The notes below the pieces were generated by a model. The model did no database searches, had not been told where the DNA came from, and saw only the letters and a list, made by a program, of their open reading frames with translations. Position numbers and translations under genes: made by a program. A DNA stretch of 64,000 nt, taken from QHWT01 sp963755695. GTDB taxonomy: Bacteria; Acidobacteriota; Vicinamibacteria; Vicinamibacterales; 2-12-FULL-66-21. Position 1 is the first letter of the stretch, and each line of letters starts with the position of its first letter. The stretch covers positions 1,612,001 to 1,676,000 of the forward strand of contig CAVWLB010000010.1 in assembly GCA_963755695.1 (NCBI GenBank), read 5' to 3'. Shown here one piece after another: positions 36,966 to 46,002 of the stretch.

Positions 36966-38507
36966 TCAACGCTGCGCGCGCCGGCGCTCGCGACCGGTGA
37001 GCCGCGCAATCTCCGCGGTCAGGATTGCGGGTTCCACCGGTTTGGGAAGGTCGCAGTGAACGTCGGACAACAGCCGCTGCATCTCCTGATTCGTCCGCGC
37101 GAAGGTCGTCAACGCCAGCGCTGGAATTCGTCCGCCGCGATCGGATTCGAGCGAATGCACCTTGCCCACCAGGGAGTAGGAGTCGCGATCCGGCGACAAA
37201 GCGTCGCTGACGAGCACGTCGGGACGCCAGGCCTCGAGCACCTCCAGCGCTTGGTCGACGCTGTCGACCAGGCGGACGCTCGCGCCGCGCTGCTCGAGAA
37301 CCACCGACAACAGTTCCCGGCCGTCGCGGTCGCGGTCGAGCACCAGCACCCGCACTCCGGTCAGCGGCGGCGAGCCAACCGCTGGCGACGATGCCGGGCG
37401 CAGGCGCGGCCGCACGCGCTGATCTTCGGGGTGTAAGGGCAATCGGATGGTAAAGACCGCGCCGCGGCCGCCGACATCGTTGCCTGCCTGAATCTCGCCG
37501 GCATGCCGTTCGACGATTTCCCGCACCAGCGACAGACCCACCCCGAGGCCGCCGGCCGAGCGCGTCGACGACGCATCCGCCTGAGTGAACCGATCGAAAA
37601 TCCGCGGCAAGAACTCGGGATCGATTCCTGGCCCGTTGTCGCGCACCATGACATACGCGGCGTCGTTCGCGTCGATTGAAACCTGCATCGCGCCGCCGCG
37701 TGGCGTGAATTTGATTCCGTTGGCGAGCAGGTGCCAGACCACCTGTCGCAGGCGATCGGCATCACCACGCACGACGACCATCGCCTCCGGTGAGGTGAGG
37801 TCGACGCGGACACCTTTGGCCTCGGCGGCAGCAGACACCGAGGTCACAGCTTCCTGCACGACCGCTCGCAAAGACACCGGGCGACTCTCGATCCGGAGCT
37901 TGCCGGTGAGAGCCTTCGAGATGTCGAGCAGATCCGACGTCAACTGCGCCTGCAGTCGTACGTTCCGGTCGATCGACTCGAAGCCGCGCTGAGCGGTGAT
38001 GCCATCCAACTTGCCGGTGCGAATCAGATGGACCCAGCCGAGCACTGCGTTGAGCGGCGTGCGCAGTTCGTGGGAAATCGTGGCAAGAAACTCGTCCTTC
38101 AACCGGTTGGCGGCCTCGCCTTCGAGCCGTGCCGCATGCGCCACGCGTGCTTCCCGCTCGGCGGAACGCCGTGCACGCCGCAGTTCCGCTACGAGCGCCG
38201 TCAACAGCAGGCCCTGCAGGACGAACAACGCGAGGTGAGTATGTACCGCTGCGGTCAGAGCAGAACGTGCAGATACCCAACCGAAGGTCGCACCGAGCGC
38301 CGTGACAGCCAGCGCCGCGCCGGTGCCCGCGAACCAGGCGCTTCCCAGGACGAGTATGCCTAGCAGCAGGAAGAAGCCACCCTCATCGAGCAGGGTGGTC
38401 GGAGAGCGGGCCGCCAAAAACACGATCACCGCCGCGGCGATGGCCACAAAATGGCGTACCGGTCGCGGCAGTGTCGGAAATGGATAAGGCCCGGTCCCTC
38501 TCGTCAT
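36966..38507 (-). CDS. Hybrid sensor histidine kinase with C-terminal receiver
   Basis: 513 aa. Four or so N-terminal membrane helices (FVAIAAAVIVFLAARS to LFVLQGLLLTALVAEL) form the sensor. The HisKA H-box is EFLATISHELRTPLNAVL and the ATPase boxes are HLLANGIKFTPRGG, DNGPGIDPEFLPRIFDRF and GGLGVGLSLVREI. The receiver (GVRVLVLDRDRDGRELLS) keeps the acceptor Asp in VSDALSP and the Lys in DLPKPVE. It reads into treZ, so it may be co-transcribed with the storage-carbohydrate genes. Confidence 0.9.
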   Translation of the reverse strand: MTRGTGPYPFPTLPRPVRHFVAIAAAVIVFLAARSPTTLLDEGGFFLLLGILVLGSAWFAGTGAALAVTALGATFGWVSARSALTAAVHTHLALFVLQGLLLTALVAELRRARRSAEREARVAHAARLEGEAANRLKDEFLATISHELRTPLNAVLGWVHLIRTGKLDGITAQRGFESIDRNVRLQAQLTSDLLDISKALTGKLRIESRPVSLRAVVQEAVTSVSAAAEAKGVRVDLTSPEAMVVVRGDADRLRQVVWHLLANGIKFTPRGGAMQVSIDANDAAYVMVRDNGPGIDPEFLPRIFDRFTQADASSTRSAGGLGVGLSLVREIVERHAGEIQAGNDVGGRGAVFTIRLPLHPEDQRVRPRLRPASSPAVGSPPLTGVRVLVLDRDRDGRELLSVVLEQRGASVRLVDSVDQALEVLEAWRPDVLVSDALSPDRDSYSLVGKVHSLESDRGGRIPALALTTFARTNQEMQRLLSDVHCDLPKPVEPAILTAEIARLTGRERRRAQR

Positions 38508-38588
38508 GTCGTGCAACCACCCCGGAAGTACGGCAACGCACAGCTATCCAGCCGATTGTCGCAACGCGCGTGCCACGGGACAGAGCAG

Positions 38589-39236
38589 CTATTTGGCGGG
38601 TGTCTGCGCTTCCAACTCTTCTTTATCTGGAACCGGGGCCGCGGGCTCGCCGAGCACCGCATCGATAAGTCCGTAATCTTTGGCTTTCACGGCATCCAGA
38701 TAAAAGTCGGTGCGCTTGGTGTCTCGAATGATCTGGCGCAAGGGCTTCCCCGATCGATCGGCGAGAATGCGATAGATTTGGCTCTGCATTTGCTTCAACC
38801 GGTCGAGGTGCTGCGCGGCGGCTGTCGTCGATTGCCAACCGGCCCACTTCGCTGGTTCGTGGATCATCATCCACGAATGCGGGAACGCCAGCCGTCGGCC
38901 TGGACTCGCGGCCTGCAACACGACCGAGCCCATCGAGTAGGCCATGCCCTGCACGATGATCGTCACCTCGATGCCGGTGCCGACCAGCAGTCGAATCGCA
39001 TCGTGCAGCGCGAGACCGTCGGTGACGTTGCCACCCGCGCTGTTGATGTAAAAAGTGATCGGCCGGCGGTTGTCGTTGGCCAGTTCGCGAAGGCGCTCGA
39101 TGGACGCGCGGGCGCTATCCTTGTCGATGTCGCCGATGAGATAAATGTCCCGCAGCCGGTCGGATTGTTCTTTCCGAAGGATGTCTTTGACTGCATCGAC
39201 GAGTTCAGTTAGCAGGCGATCGCTGATGTCGCTCAT
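38589..39236 (-). CDS. ClpP-like serine protease
   Basis: 215 aa. The ClpP/crotonase fold has YINSAGGNVTDGLALHDAI, the nucleophile in GMAYSMGSVVL and the catalytic His in HSWMMIHEPAKWAGWQ. The Ser motif reads YSMG rather than the common ASMG. The C-terminus carries a Pro/Glu-rich tail (GEPAAPVPDKEELEAQ). No ClpX or ClpA gene is adjacent; this is probably a second, non-housekeeping ClpP paralogue. Confidence 0.88.
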   Translation of the reverse strand: MSDISDRLLTELVDAVKDILRKEQSDRLRDIYLIGDIDKDSARASIERLRELANDNRRPITFYINSAGGNVTDGLALHDAIRLLVGTGIEVTIIVQGMAYSMGSVVLQAASPGRRLAFPHSWMMIHEPAKWAGWQSTTAAAQHLDRLKQMQSQIYRILADRSGKPLRQIIRDTKRTDFYLDAVKAKDYGLIDAVLGEPAAPVPDKEELEAQTPAK

Positions 39237-39284
39237 ACCAGCCGTCGATTATCGCACGGCGATCTCCACGTGCGGTGAGCGCAA

Positions 39285-40079
39285 ATGAAGAGTTTCGTGC
39301 AGGTCATTGGTCATCCGGTTCATCCGGCGCTGATTCCGTTTCCGTTTGCGTTCCTTCCAGGAGCTCTTCTGTTCGATTTGGGCAGCCAGTGGCTCGCGCG
39401 GCCGCCGTGGGCGATCACCGGATTCCACCTGCTGCAACTCGGGATCCTCGCGGGGCTCGTCGCCGCCGTCCCCGGCGTCGCCGATTTCTATAAGCGGGTG
39501 CCGCCGAAGAGTTCCGGCCGGCGGCGCGCCGTGCGCCACGCAGTACTCAACGTCGCCGCGATTGCGATCTTCATCATCGTGTACATCCTGCGGAAGGACG
39601 GGTCGGTGACGTCGACCACCCTGGGGCTCGAATTTCTGGGCGTCCTCACGCTCTTTTATTCCGGGACGCTCGGCGGCACGCTCGTCACGCGCAATTTGAT
39701 CAGCGTCGACCATCGGCACGCCGCCGCGGGTAAGTGGCTCGAGCAGCGCTTCTCTGCCCCCGCTGGCCAGCCGCTCGCCGTCAGCCACGCCGACGACCTG
39801 AAGGAAGATCAGATGAAATTGCTCCTCGTCAACGGGCATCGAATCGTGCTCGCCCGGTTGAAGCGCGGTTTTGCCGCCTTCGACGATGGGTGCACGCATC
39901 GCGGCGGATCGCTGGCCGACGGTGTCTGCATAGGTGGAACCGTTCAGTGCCTGTGGCACGGATCGCAGTTCGATTGCACGACCGGAGAGGTCAGGTGCGG
40001 TCCCGCGAAGAAGAAGCTCCGCGTGTACGAGGTGAAACAGCACCAGGGCGATGTGCTCCTCGTTTCGCCACCGGAATGA
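39285..40079 (+). CDS. DUF2231 membrane domain fused to Rieske [2Fe-2S] domain
   Basis: 264 aa. The N-terminal half is a DUF2231 four-helix membrane unit (IGHPVHPALIPFPFAFLPGA, NVAAIAIFIIVYIL). The C-terminal half is a Rieske ferredoxin-type domain with both ligand pairs, CTHRGGSLAD and CLWHGSQFD. Together they make a membrane-bound electron carrier, partner unknown. The 3' end overlaps the convergent DUF3052 gene by about 89 bp. Confidence 0.85.
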   Translation: MKSFVQVIGHPVHPALIPFPFAFLPGALLFDLGSQWLARPPWAITGFHLLQLGILAGLVAAVPGVADFYKRVPPKSSGRRRAVRHAVLNVAAIAIFIIVYILRKDGSVTSTTLGLEFLGVLTLFYSGTLGGTLVTRNLISVDHRHAAAGKWLEQRFSAPAGQPLAVSHADDLKEDQMKLLLVNGHRIVLARLKRGFAAFDDGCTHRGGSLADGVCIGGTVQCLWHGSQFDCTTGEVRCGPAKKKLRVYEVKQHQGDVLLVSPPE

Positions 40080-40452
40080 CGAACTTTTCCGCCGTGAGGG
40101 TCTCCGAGAAGCTGACCACCTTGACGTCGACGAGACCGGCCTCCTGACCCGCACGCATCATCTCCGCCTCGGTCAAATCCTTCGATCCCTTGGGCCGCAG
40201 CGTCCACAGCGCGCCCGCCGGTTTCAGCCTCGAGACGAGCGACGCGAGCCTGCGCAGATCGTTGCGGTGACGAAAGGTCGCGAACACCAGATCGGCAGCG
40301 CCGGGGCCGGTCGTCCGTACCCGCGCGCCACGTTCCTTCAGTTCAGCGACGAACGTCCGGTCGCCTTCAATCCCGAGCAGGAGCACATCGTGATCGGGTT
40401 TGACGCCCAGTTTGTCGATCCGCGGACGGGTACTCGGCACATCCTTCATCAT
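39991..40452 (-). CDS. DUF3052-family protein
   Basis: About 153 aa from MMKDVPSTRPRIDKLG at 40452. The body (VLLLGIEGDRTFVAELKERG, AGALWTLRPKGSKDLTEAEM, VKVVSFSETLTAEKFVIPVAKR) matches the small DUF3052 family of unknown function. Relatives seem to end near VAKR, so the last 20 or so Arg/Ser-rich residues, which lie antisense to the Rieske gene, may be non-conserved or the result of an indel. Confidence 0.65.
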   Translation of the reverse strand: MMKDVPSTRPRIDKLGVKPDHDVLLLGIEGDRTFVAELKERGARVRTTGPGAADLVFATFRHRNDLRRLASLVSRLKPAGALWTLRPKGSKDLTEAEMMRAGQEAGLVDVKVVSFSETLTAEKFVIPVAKRGAHRPGAVSPRTRGASSSRDRT

Positions 40453-40537
40453 TGCGATCCATCGCGATCCGGAAAGCGTTGACCCGGCCTCCACACTCAA
40501 AAGGTCCCTAAAGACTGTTCACTTCGCGCGGCCGGAT

Positions 40538-41012
40538 CTAAACAGCCGGCTGACGCGTTCGCGAATCCGGAAGTCGCGATGCTATCTCTTCCTGTGACGC
40601 GCGGGCGAGCAGTTCGAGGCCGTGAATTGCACGGACCCGCTCATCTTCGGTGAGCCTCGCCAGTACCGGCGTCCACCCGCTCCGGGTCGAGTACCGATGT
40701 GGCGCTGCGCATGCGTACGCCGGCGCTCGTCAACCTGACGTGCACTCGTCGTCGATCGGTGGCATCGCGGAGACGCACGACGTAACCTTTGCGCTCGAGC
40801 CGATCAATGGCCAGCGACATGGTGCCTGGCGTGACTCCCATGTGACGCGCGAGTTCCACGACGCTGGTCGGGCTGATCTCGTCGAGAGGATCGAGGATGC
40901 TGGCCTGATGTCGGCTCAACAGGCGCTGACTCTGCGCGTCGCGGACATGCCGGGTGTGGCAGGCGAGGTAGATGCGGGGATAGAGCGTCAGCACTGCGTC
41001 CTTGGCATGCAC
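40538..41012 (-). CDS. MarR-family transcriptional regulator (frameshift near 40666)
   Basis: About 157 aa across the shift. The winged-helix core is visible (SRHQASILDPLDEISPTSVV, ELARHMGVTPGTMSLAIDRL, ERKGYVVRLRDATDRRRVHV). After ERVDA one extra base at 40666-40667 gives a short out-of-frame end. The other frame restores a normal MarR tail, VLARLTEDERVRAIHGLELL. An inverted repeat just upstream may be its operator. It could control itself or the divergent efflux operon that begins 355 bp away. Confidence 0.8.
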
Positions 41013-41031
41013 GAGGGCAGGTTGACTTACA

Positions 41032-41057
41032 TTAGTTGTTTTGTCAAATCAAACTAA
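41032..41057. promoter_or_regulatory. Candidate MarR operator
   Basis: TTAGTT and AACTAA form an inverted repeat separated by 14 bp in an unusually AT-rich stretch, 20 bp upstream of the marR start. Size and placement suit a MarR dimer site; a TTGACA on the minus strand lies inside it. Confidence 0.4.
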
Positions 41058-41366
41058 ATTTCTGTAAGTTATTGCAAACCCGGAAGCGGTCACTCTCGTC
41101 CAATGCAACCGAATGTCGGGGCGGTTGGCGCCTGAGACACTGACCGGATCTGGGACGCGAGCATTCCGAGAACGGTCAACTGCTGGCACGGCAGGGTGAA
41201 GAGCAGCCGCGCCAAATAACAGGAAAACAAGCGGTTCTAGGCGAAGTCCCGCGTGGCACGACGTTTGGCTTATCTGTCCTCACCGGACGTGTCGTTCTTG
41301 GGTTCGTAAGCCGGCTCTTCAGATCCGGCTGGGGTCGGCCGTTCGAGATTACAGAGGCAGTAGCAC
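41058..41366. other. Non-coding region upstream of the efflux operon
   Basis: No ORF is supported in these 309 bp between the divergent marR and HlyD genes. It contains the candidate sigma-54 promoter at 41254-41269. Otherwise nothing distinctive is visible. Confidence 0.5.
41254..41269 (+). promoter_or_regulatory. Candidate sigma-54 (-24/-12) promoter for the efflux operon
   Basis: TGGCACG-ACGT-TTGGC resembles the sigma-54 consensus TGGCACG-N4-TTGC, with one deviation in the -12 element. It is about 100 bp upstream of the HlyD start, and a sigma-54 regulator is encoded at the end of the same gene run. Confidence 0.4.
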
Positions 41367-42620
41367 ATGGTTGATATCGCTCGTCCTTCGCAAGCCCGGA
41401 AAAAGAAGATTCGCCGCGCGATTTATGGCGGCGCCGCGATCGCCGCCATCGCGCTGATCTCGATCGGCGTGTCGCGCCTGAAGCCGGCAGCCCCCACCGT
41501 CGACCGCGCCGTCGTGTGGGTCGACACCGTCAAGCGCGGCGACTTCACTCGGCAAGTGCGAGGCTCAGGTACGCTGGTCCCGGAAGACATTCGCTGGATT
41601 CCCGCCCAGACGCAGGGTCGCGTCGAGCGCATCGTGCTCCGCCCCGGCGCGCAGGTCACGCCGCAGACCGTGATTTTGGAATTGAGCAATCCCGAACTCG
41701 AGCAGGCAGTGCGGGAAGCGATGCTCGGATATCAGTCCGCGCAGGCGGCATTCACGAACAAGAAGGCGGAGCTCCAGAGTGCGCTTCTCAGCCAGGAAGC
41801 CAACACCGCCAACATCGAAACCCAATACAAGCAGGCGGCGCTCGATCTCGAAGCCAACGAACAACTCGCCAAGGACGGCCTCGTGTCGGACCTGCAGTTG
41901 AAGCAGAAGCGCGGTCTCGCCGACGACCTGAAGAACCGGTTGAGCGTCGAGCAGCGCCGACTGGCAATCACTCGCGAAGGGATCACCTCTCAGCTGGCGC
42001 CGCAGGAGGCCGACGTGAACCAGAAAAAGGCCGCCTGGGACCTCCGTCGTCAGCAACTCGAGGACCTCAAAGTGAAGGCCGGCATGGCCGGCATCCTGCA
42101 GCTGGTACCGGTCGAACGCGGAGCGCAGGTCGCCCCGGGCACGAACCTGGCGCGCGTCGCCAACCCGAGCAACCTGAAGGCGGAACTTCGTATCGCGGAA
42201 ACGCAGACGAAAGACATTCACCCGGGACAGTACGCCGAGGTCGACACCCGCAACGGAGTCGTCAAAGGACACGTCTCACGCATCGATCCGGCGGCGCAGG
42301 GTGGCACCGTCGGCGTCGACGTGATCATGGATGGTGAACTGCCACCGGGGGCGCGTCCGGATCTGAGCGTGGACGGCACGATTCAGCTCGAACGTCTGGT
42401 GAACATCATTTACGTCGGGCGTCCGGCGTTCGGCCAGGAGAACAGCACGGTCGGCATCTTCAAGGTGCTGCCGAGCGGTGAAGCGCAGCGCACCAACGTG
42501 AAGCTCGGACGCGCCTCGGTCAACACCATCGAAGTGGTCGAGGGGCTGCAGCCTGGCGAGCAGGTGATTCTGTCCGACATGACGCAGTACGACTCGTTCG
42601 AACGCGTGCAATTGAAATAG
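41367..42620 (+). CDS. HlyD/MacA-type periplasmic adaptor of an ABC efflux system
   Basis: 417 aa. One N-terminal membrane anchor (AIYGGAAIAAIALISIGVS) is followed by a lipoyl/barrel-sandwich half (VRGSGTLVPEDIRWIPAQTQ), a long coiled-coil hairpin (about residues 120-225, Gln/Lys/Glu-rich), the second lipoyl half (VKAGMAGILQLVPVERGAQV) and a beta-barrel/membrane-proximal domain (GLQPGEQVILSDMTQYDSF). It would link the inner-membrane permease to an outer-membrane channel. It is the first gene of HlyD-ATPase-ADOP. Confidence 0.88.
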   Translation: MVDIARPSQARKKKIRRAIYGGAAIAAIALISIGVSRLKPAAPTVDRAVVWVDTVKRGDFTRQVRGSGTLVPEDIRWIPAQTQGRVERIVLRPGAQVTPQTVILELSNPELEQAVREAMLGYQSAQAAFTNKKAELQSALLSQEANTANIETQYKQAALDLEANEQLAKDGLVSDLQLKQKRGLADDLKNRLSVEQRRLAITREGITSQLAPQEADVNQKKAAWDLRRQQLEDLKVKAGMAGILQLVPVERGAQVAPGTNLARVANPSNLKAELRIAETQTKDIHPGQYAEVDTRNGVVKGHVSRIDPAAQGGTVGVDVIMDGELPPGARPDLSVDGTIQLERLVNIIYVGRPAFGQENSTVGIFKVLPSGEAQRTNVKLGRASVNTIEVVEGLQPGEQVILSDMTQYDSFERVQLK

Positions 42621-42623
42621 TAC

Positions 42624-42666
42624 GAGGCCCGGAGCCCGAGGCCCGGAGCCGGAAGCCTGAAGCCAG
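42624..42666. repeat. Heptamer array (AGGCCCG/GAGCCGG/AAGCCTG)
   Basis: Six consecutive 7-bp units, AGGCCCG GAGCCCG AGGCCCG GAGCCGG AAGCCTG AAGCCAG, between the adaptor stop and the ribosome site (AGAGGAG) of the ATPase gene. Confidence 0.7.
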
Positions 42667-42683
42667 TTTCAAGAGGAGTCACG

Positions 42684-43427
42684 ATGAACACGTCCGCGCA
42701 ACCGCTCATTCATCTCGACGGCGTCACGAAGGTCTTCTTCACCGACGAGGTCGAGACGCACGCCCTTGCGGGCATTCACCTCGAAATCAAGAGCGGCGAG
42801 TACATCGCGATCGCCGGGCCGTCGGGCTGCGGCAAGTCGACGCTGCTCTCGATTCTCGGACTGCTCGACTCGCCGACGGAAGGACGCTACATCCTGAACG
42901 GCAAGGAGGTCGCCACCTTACCGCTCTCGGAGCGGGCGCGGGTGCGCAACCGCGAGATCGGCTTCATCTTCCAGAGCTTCAACCTGATTGGCGATCTCAA
43001 CGTGTACGAGAACGTCGAATTGCCGCTGACCTATCGGGGGATGAAGTCCACCGAGCGCAAGGAGCGGGTGATGGCCGCTCTCGAGAAGGTCGGTATGGCG
43101 CACCGCGCGAAGCACCTCCCGAGCCAGCTCTCGGGCGGTCAGCAGCAGCGCGTCGCGGTGGCGCGCGCCGTCGCCGGGGCGCCGTCAATCCTGCTCGCGG
43201 ACGAGCCGACCGGAAACCTCGACTCGAAGAACGGCGAGGCGGTGATGGAGTTGCTGCGGGAGCTGCACCGCGAAGGGGCGACGATCTGCATGGTCACGCA
43301 CGATCCGCGTTACGCGCGTCATGCGGACCGCTCGATTCACCTGTTCGACGGCCGCGTGCTCGAAGAGGACGGCAGCAAGCGCGCCGAGAAGGAACTCGAG
43401 GAAAGCGGCTTCGACGTCGCGCACTGA
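42684..43427 (+). CDS. ABC transporter ATP-binding protein (MacB/LolD type)
   Basis: 247 aa. Walker A is GPSGCGKSTLL, the Q-loop is IFQSFNLIGDLNVYENVELP, the signature is LSGGQQQRVAVARA, Walker B is ILLADEPTGNLDS and the H-loop His is in MVTHDPRYARHAD. The LolD/MacB-like segment GRYILNGKEVATL is present. It energises the FtsX-type permease encoded next. The Glu after Walker B is present, so it should hydrolyse ATP. Confidence 0.93.
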   Translation: MNTSAQPLIHLDGVTKVFFTDEVETHALAGIHLEIKSGEYIAIAGPSGCGKSTLLSILGLLDSPTEGRYILNGKEVATLPLSERARVRNREIGFIFQSFNLIGDLNVYENVELPLTYRGMKSTERKERVMAALEKVGMAHRAKHLPSQLSGGQQQRVAVARAVAGAPSILLADEPTGNLDSKNGEAVMELLRELHREGATICMVTHDPRYARHADRSIHLFDGRVLEEDGSKRAEKELEESGFDVAH

Positions 43428-43436
43428 TTCAAATTC

Positions 43437-43547
43437 GGTGGCAGTCGGCAGTTGGCAGTAGGCAGTTCGCCGTGGGCAGTCAGCCGGCCTGCCGGCCGGT
43501 GCGGCGAACCGCCTGTTGCTGGCTGCTTGCTGCCCGCTGCCAATCAC
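43437..43547. repeat. Heptamer array (GGCAGTY) with inverted part ahead of the permease
   Basis: CAGTCGG CAGTTGG CAGTAGG CAGTTCG CCGTGGG CAGTCAG repeats with a 7-bp period. It is followed by GCTGGCTGCTTGCTGCCCGCTGCC, which carries complementary CTGCC words and could pair with the first part. It ends directly at the ADOP permease start. Confidence 0.65.
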
Positions 43548-43548
43548 C

Positions 43549-45999
43549 ATGCTGCTACAAGACATCCGCTACGGAGCGCGTACACTCCTCAAGAGTCCGG
43601 GCTTCACCATCGTGGCCGTATTGTCGCTGGCGCTTGGAATTGGCGCCAACACGGCAATCTTCAGCCTGGTGAATGCCGTGCTGTTGCGGCCGCTGCCGGT
43701 GACCGACGCGACGTCGCTGGTTGCGGTGTCCACCACCGATCAGCGCAATCCCGGCAACCTGCCGATCTCACATCTCAATTTCAAGGATCTGCGGGACCAG
43801 AATGCCGTGTTCAGCGGCATGGCCGCGTTCACGTTCGCGCAGGTGAACTACTCCACCGGGAAGGAGTCGGAGCAGGTTCCGGTGCAGGTCGTCACCGCGA
43901 ACTACTTCTCGCTGCTCGGAACCCAACCAGTGCACGGCCGCGGGTTCCTGCCCGAAGAAGAAGGCACGGCGACGCCGGTCACCGTCGTCAGCAACGGCTT
44001 CTGGGAGCGCAGCCTCGGTTCCGATCCGAACATCGTCGGCAAGACGCTGACGTTGAACCGGACTCCCTTTACGGTGGTCGGGGTCGCACCCCGCAACTTC
44101 TCCGGCACGCTCCTCGGTGGCGGACCGTCATTGTGGGTACCGTTGTCGATGCACCTTGTCGTGCAGCCGGGGTTCGATTGGTATGAGACGCGGCGCGGAT
44201 TGTTTCTGTTCGGCATCGGCCGGTTGAAGCCTGGCGTCACCGTCGAGCAGGCGCGATCCAGTCTGCGCACGACGTTCGCGAACCTCGAACAGGCGTTTCC
44301 GGTCGACAACAAGGGAAGAAGCGCCACGGCAGTGCCGCTGCTCGATGCGCGTCTCAATCCCAACGGCCAGGGCCCCAACATCGTTCTGACGCTGTCAACG
44401 GTGCTGATGATCGTCGTGGCGATCGTCCTGCTGATCGCCTGCGCCAATATTGCGAACCTGCTGCTCGCCCGGGCGTCGAAGCGCCGCCGCGAGGTGGCGA
44501 TCAGGCTGGCCCTCGGCGCGAGGCGTACGCGGTTGATCCGGCAATTGCTGACCGAAAGCGTGATGCTGTCGCTGCTGGGCGGCGTTGCGGGGCTGCTGCT
44601 CGCCTACTGGTGTCTCAATGCACTGGTCACGGCGGACCTGCCGCTTCCCTTCCCCGTCGACGACACGTTGTCGCTCGATACGCGGGTGCTCGCCTTCACG
44701 GGAATCCTGGCGGTTGCGACCGGCGTGCTGTTCGGACTTGCGCCGGCCATCCAGGCCTCCAAAGCGGATGTGGTGCCGGTGCTCAAGAACGAGCTCGTCC
44801 CATCCGCGACGGGTGCCCGAGGGATCAGGAGCTACTTCTCGCTTCGCCAGATCCTCGTCGTCGCTCAGGTGGCAGCTTCGCTCGTCGCACTGATTGCAGC
44901 GGGACTGTTCCTGCGCGACCTGCGGCACGCGCAACAAACCGATCCAGGGTTCGAAACCGCCGGTGTGCTGGTGATGAACTTCAACCTCGGTCGAGAGGGC
45001 TACACACCCGAACGCGGCCAGGTGTTTTTCGAACAGATCGCCGAGCGCGCGTTGGCCCTGGCCGGCGTCAAGGGTGCGGCAATCGCGCAGGTGCCGCCGC
45101 TGGCAGGCGGAATCTCTCGCAGCGTCTTCCCCGAGGGGGCGGACACGACGACCAAGGACCGGGTGCTCGTCCAGGTGAACACGGTCGGCGTCGGCTACTT
45201 CCAGACCATCGGCATTCCAATCGTTCGCGGTCGCGACTTCACCCGCAGCGATACCGACAAGTCGCCAAAGGTCGTCGTGATCAACCAGACGATGGCCGAG
45301 CAGTTCTGGAAGAACGACGAGCCGCTCGGGAAACGCTTCAAATTCTTCGGAGACAACGACTACACCACGGTGATTGGCGTCGCGAGGGACAGTAAGTACA
45401 ACGCCGTCGCCGAAGACCCGCAGCCTTTCATCTATCAGCCGCTGTCGCAGAACTACACGCCGGCGGCAGCGCTGCACGTGCGGGGAAGCGGCAATGCCGC
45501 ATCGCTCGCAGCGCCGGTGCGCGCCGAAGTGCAGCGACTCGATCCGACGCTGGCGCTGTTCAACGTGCGCACGCTGGAAGAGCAGGTCGGCCAGTCGTTG
45601 CAGCCACAGCGCATCAACGTGGTCCTGTTGACCGTGTTTGGCGTGCTGGCACTCATGCTCGCATCGATCGGGCTCTACGGTGTGGCGAGCTACTCGGTCT
45701 CGCAGCGGACGCGGGAAATCGGCGTGCGGATGGCGCTGGGGGCGCAGCCGTCCAGCGTCCTGGCACTCGTCCTGGGGCATGGAATGGCGCTCGTCGGCAT
45801 CGGCCTCGGCATCGGGCTCGTCGTCGCGTACCTGGCCGCTGGCTTCGCGAAGGCGATTGTCGTCGGCGTCAATCCGCATGACCCGGTCACCTACGTCGTC
45901 ACTGCCAGCGTGCTGGGGACGATCGCATTGCTGGCCAGCTACATTCCGGCCCGGCGTGCGACCCGGATCGATCCGCTCATCGCGCTTCGGACGGACTGA
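43549..45999 (+). CDS. ADOP-family (FtsX/MacB-like) ABC permease
   Basis: 816 aa from ATG 43549 (MLLQDIRYGARTLLKSPGFT). The architecture is that of acidobacterial duplicated orphan permeases: helix 1 (FTIVAVLSLALGIGANTAIF), a MacB-like periplasmic domain, an FtsX core (ANIANLLLARASKRRREVAI), a second periplasmic domain and a second FtsX core (ASYSVSQRTREIGVRMALGA) ending in AVTATRIDPLIALR-like RATRIDPLIALRTD. Unlike many ADOP genes it is not orphan here, since the ATPase and adaptor precede it. The substrate is unknown. Confidence 0.92.
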   Translation: MLLQDIRYGARTLLKSPGFTIVAVLSLALGIGANTAIFSLVNAVLLRPLPVTDATSLVAVSTTDQRNPGNLPISHLNFKDLRDQNAVFSGMAAFTFAQVNYSTGKESEQVPVQVVTANYFSLLGTQPVHGRGFLPEEEGTATPVTVVSNGFWERSLGSDPNIVGKTLTLNRTPFTVVGVAPRNFSGTLLGGGPSLWVPLSMHLVVQPGFDWYETRRGLFLFGIGRLKPGVTVEQARSSLRTTFANLEQAFPVDNKGRSATAVPLLDARLNPNGQGPNIVLTLSTVLMIVVAIVLLIACANIANLLLARASKRRREVAIRLALGARRTRLIRQLLTESVMLSLLGGVAGLLLAYWCLNALVTADLPLPFPVDDTLSLDTRVLAFTGILAVATGVLFGLAPAIQASKADVVPVLKNELVPSATGARGIRSYFSLRQILVVAQVAASLVALIAAGLFLRDLRHAQQTDPGFETAGVLVMNFNLGREGYTPERGQVFFEQIAERALALAGVKGAAIAQVPPLAGGISRSVFPEGADTTTKDRVLVQVNTVGVGYFQTIGIPIVRGRDFTRSDTDKSPKVVVINQTMAEQFWKNDEPLGKRFKFFGDNDYTTVIGVARDSKYNAVAEDPQPFIYQPLSQNYTPAAALHVRGSGNAASLAAPVRAEVQRLDPTLALFNVRTLEEQVGQSLQPQRINVVLLTVFGVLALMLASIGLYGVASYSVSQRTREIGVRMALGAQPSSVLALVLGHGMALVGIGLGIGLVVAYLAAGFAKAIVVGVNPHDPVTYVVTASVLGTIALLASYIPARRATRIDPLIALRTD

Positions 46000-46002
46000 G
46001 AA

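Noticed and set aside
42918..43188. Small minus-strand ORFs inside the ABC ATPase gene
   Set aside because: Antisense shadows of a complete ATPase with all motifs.
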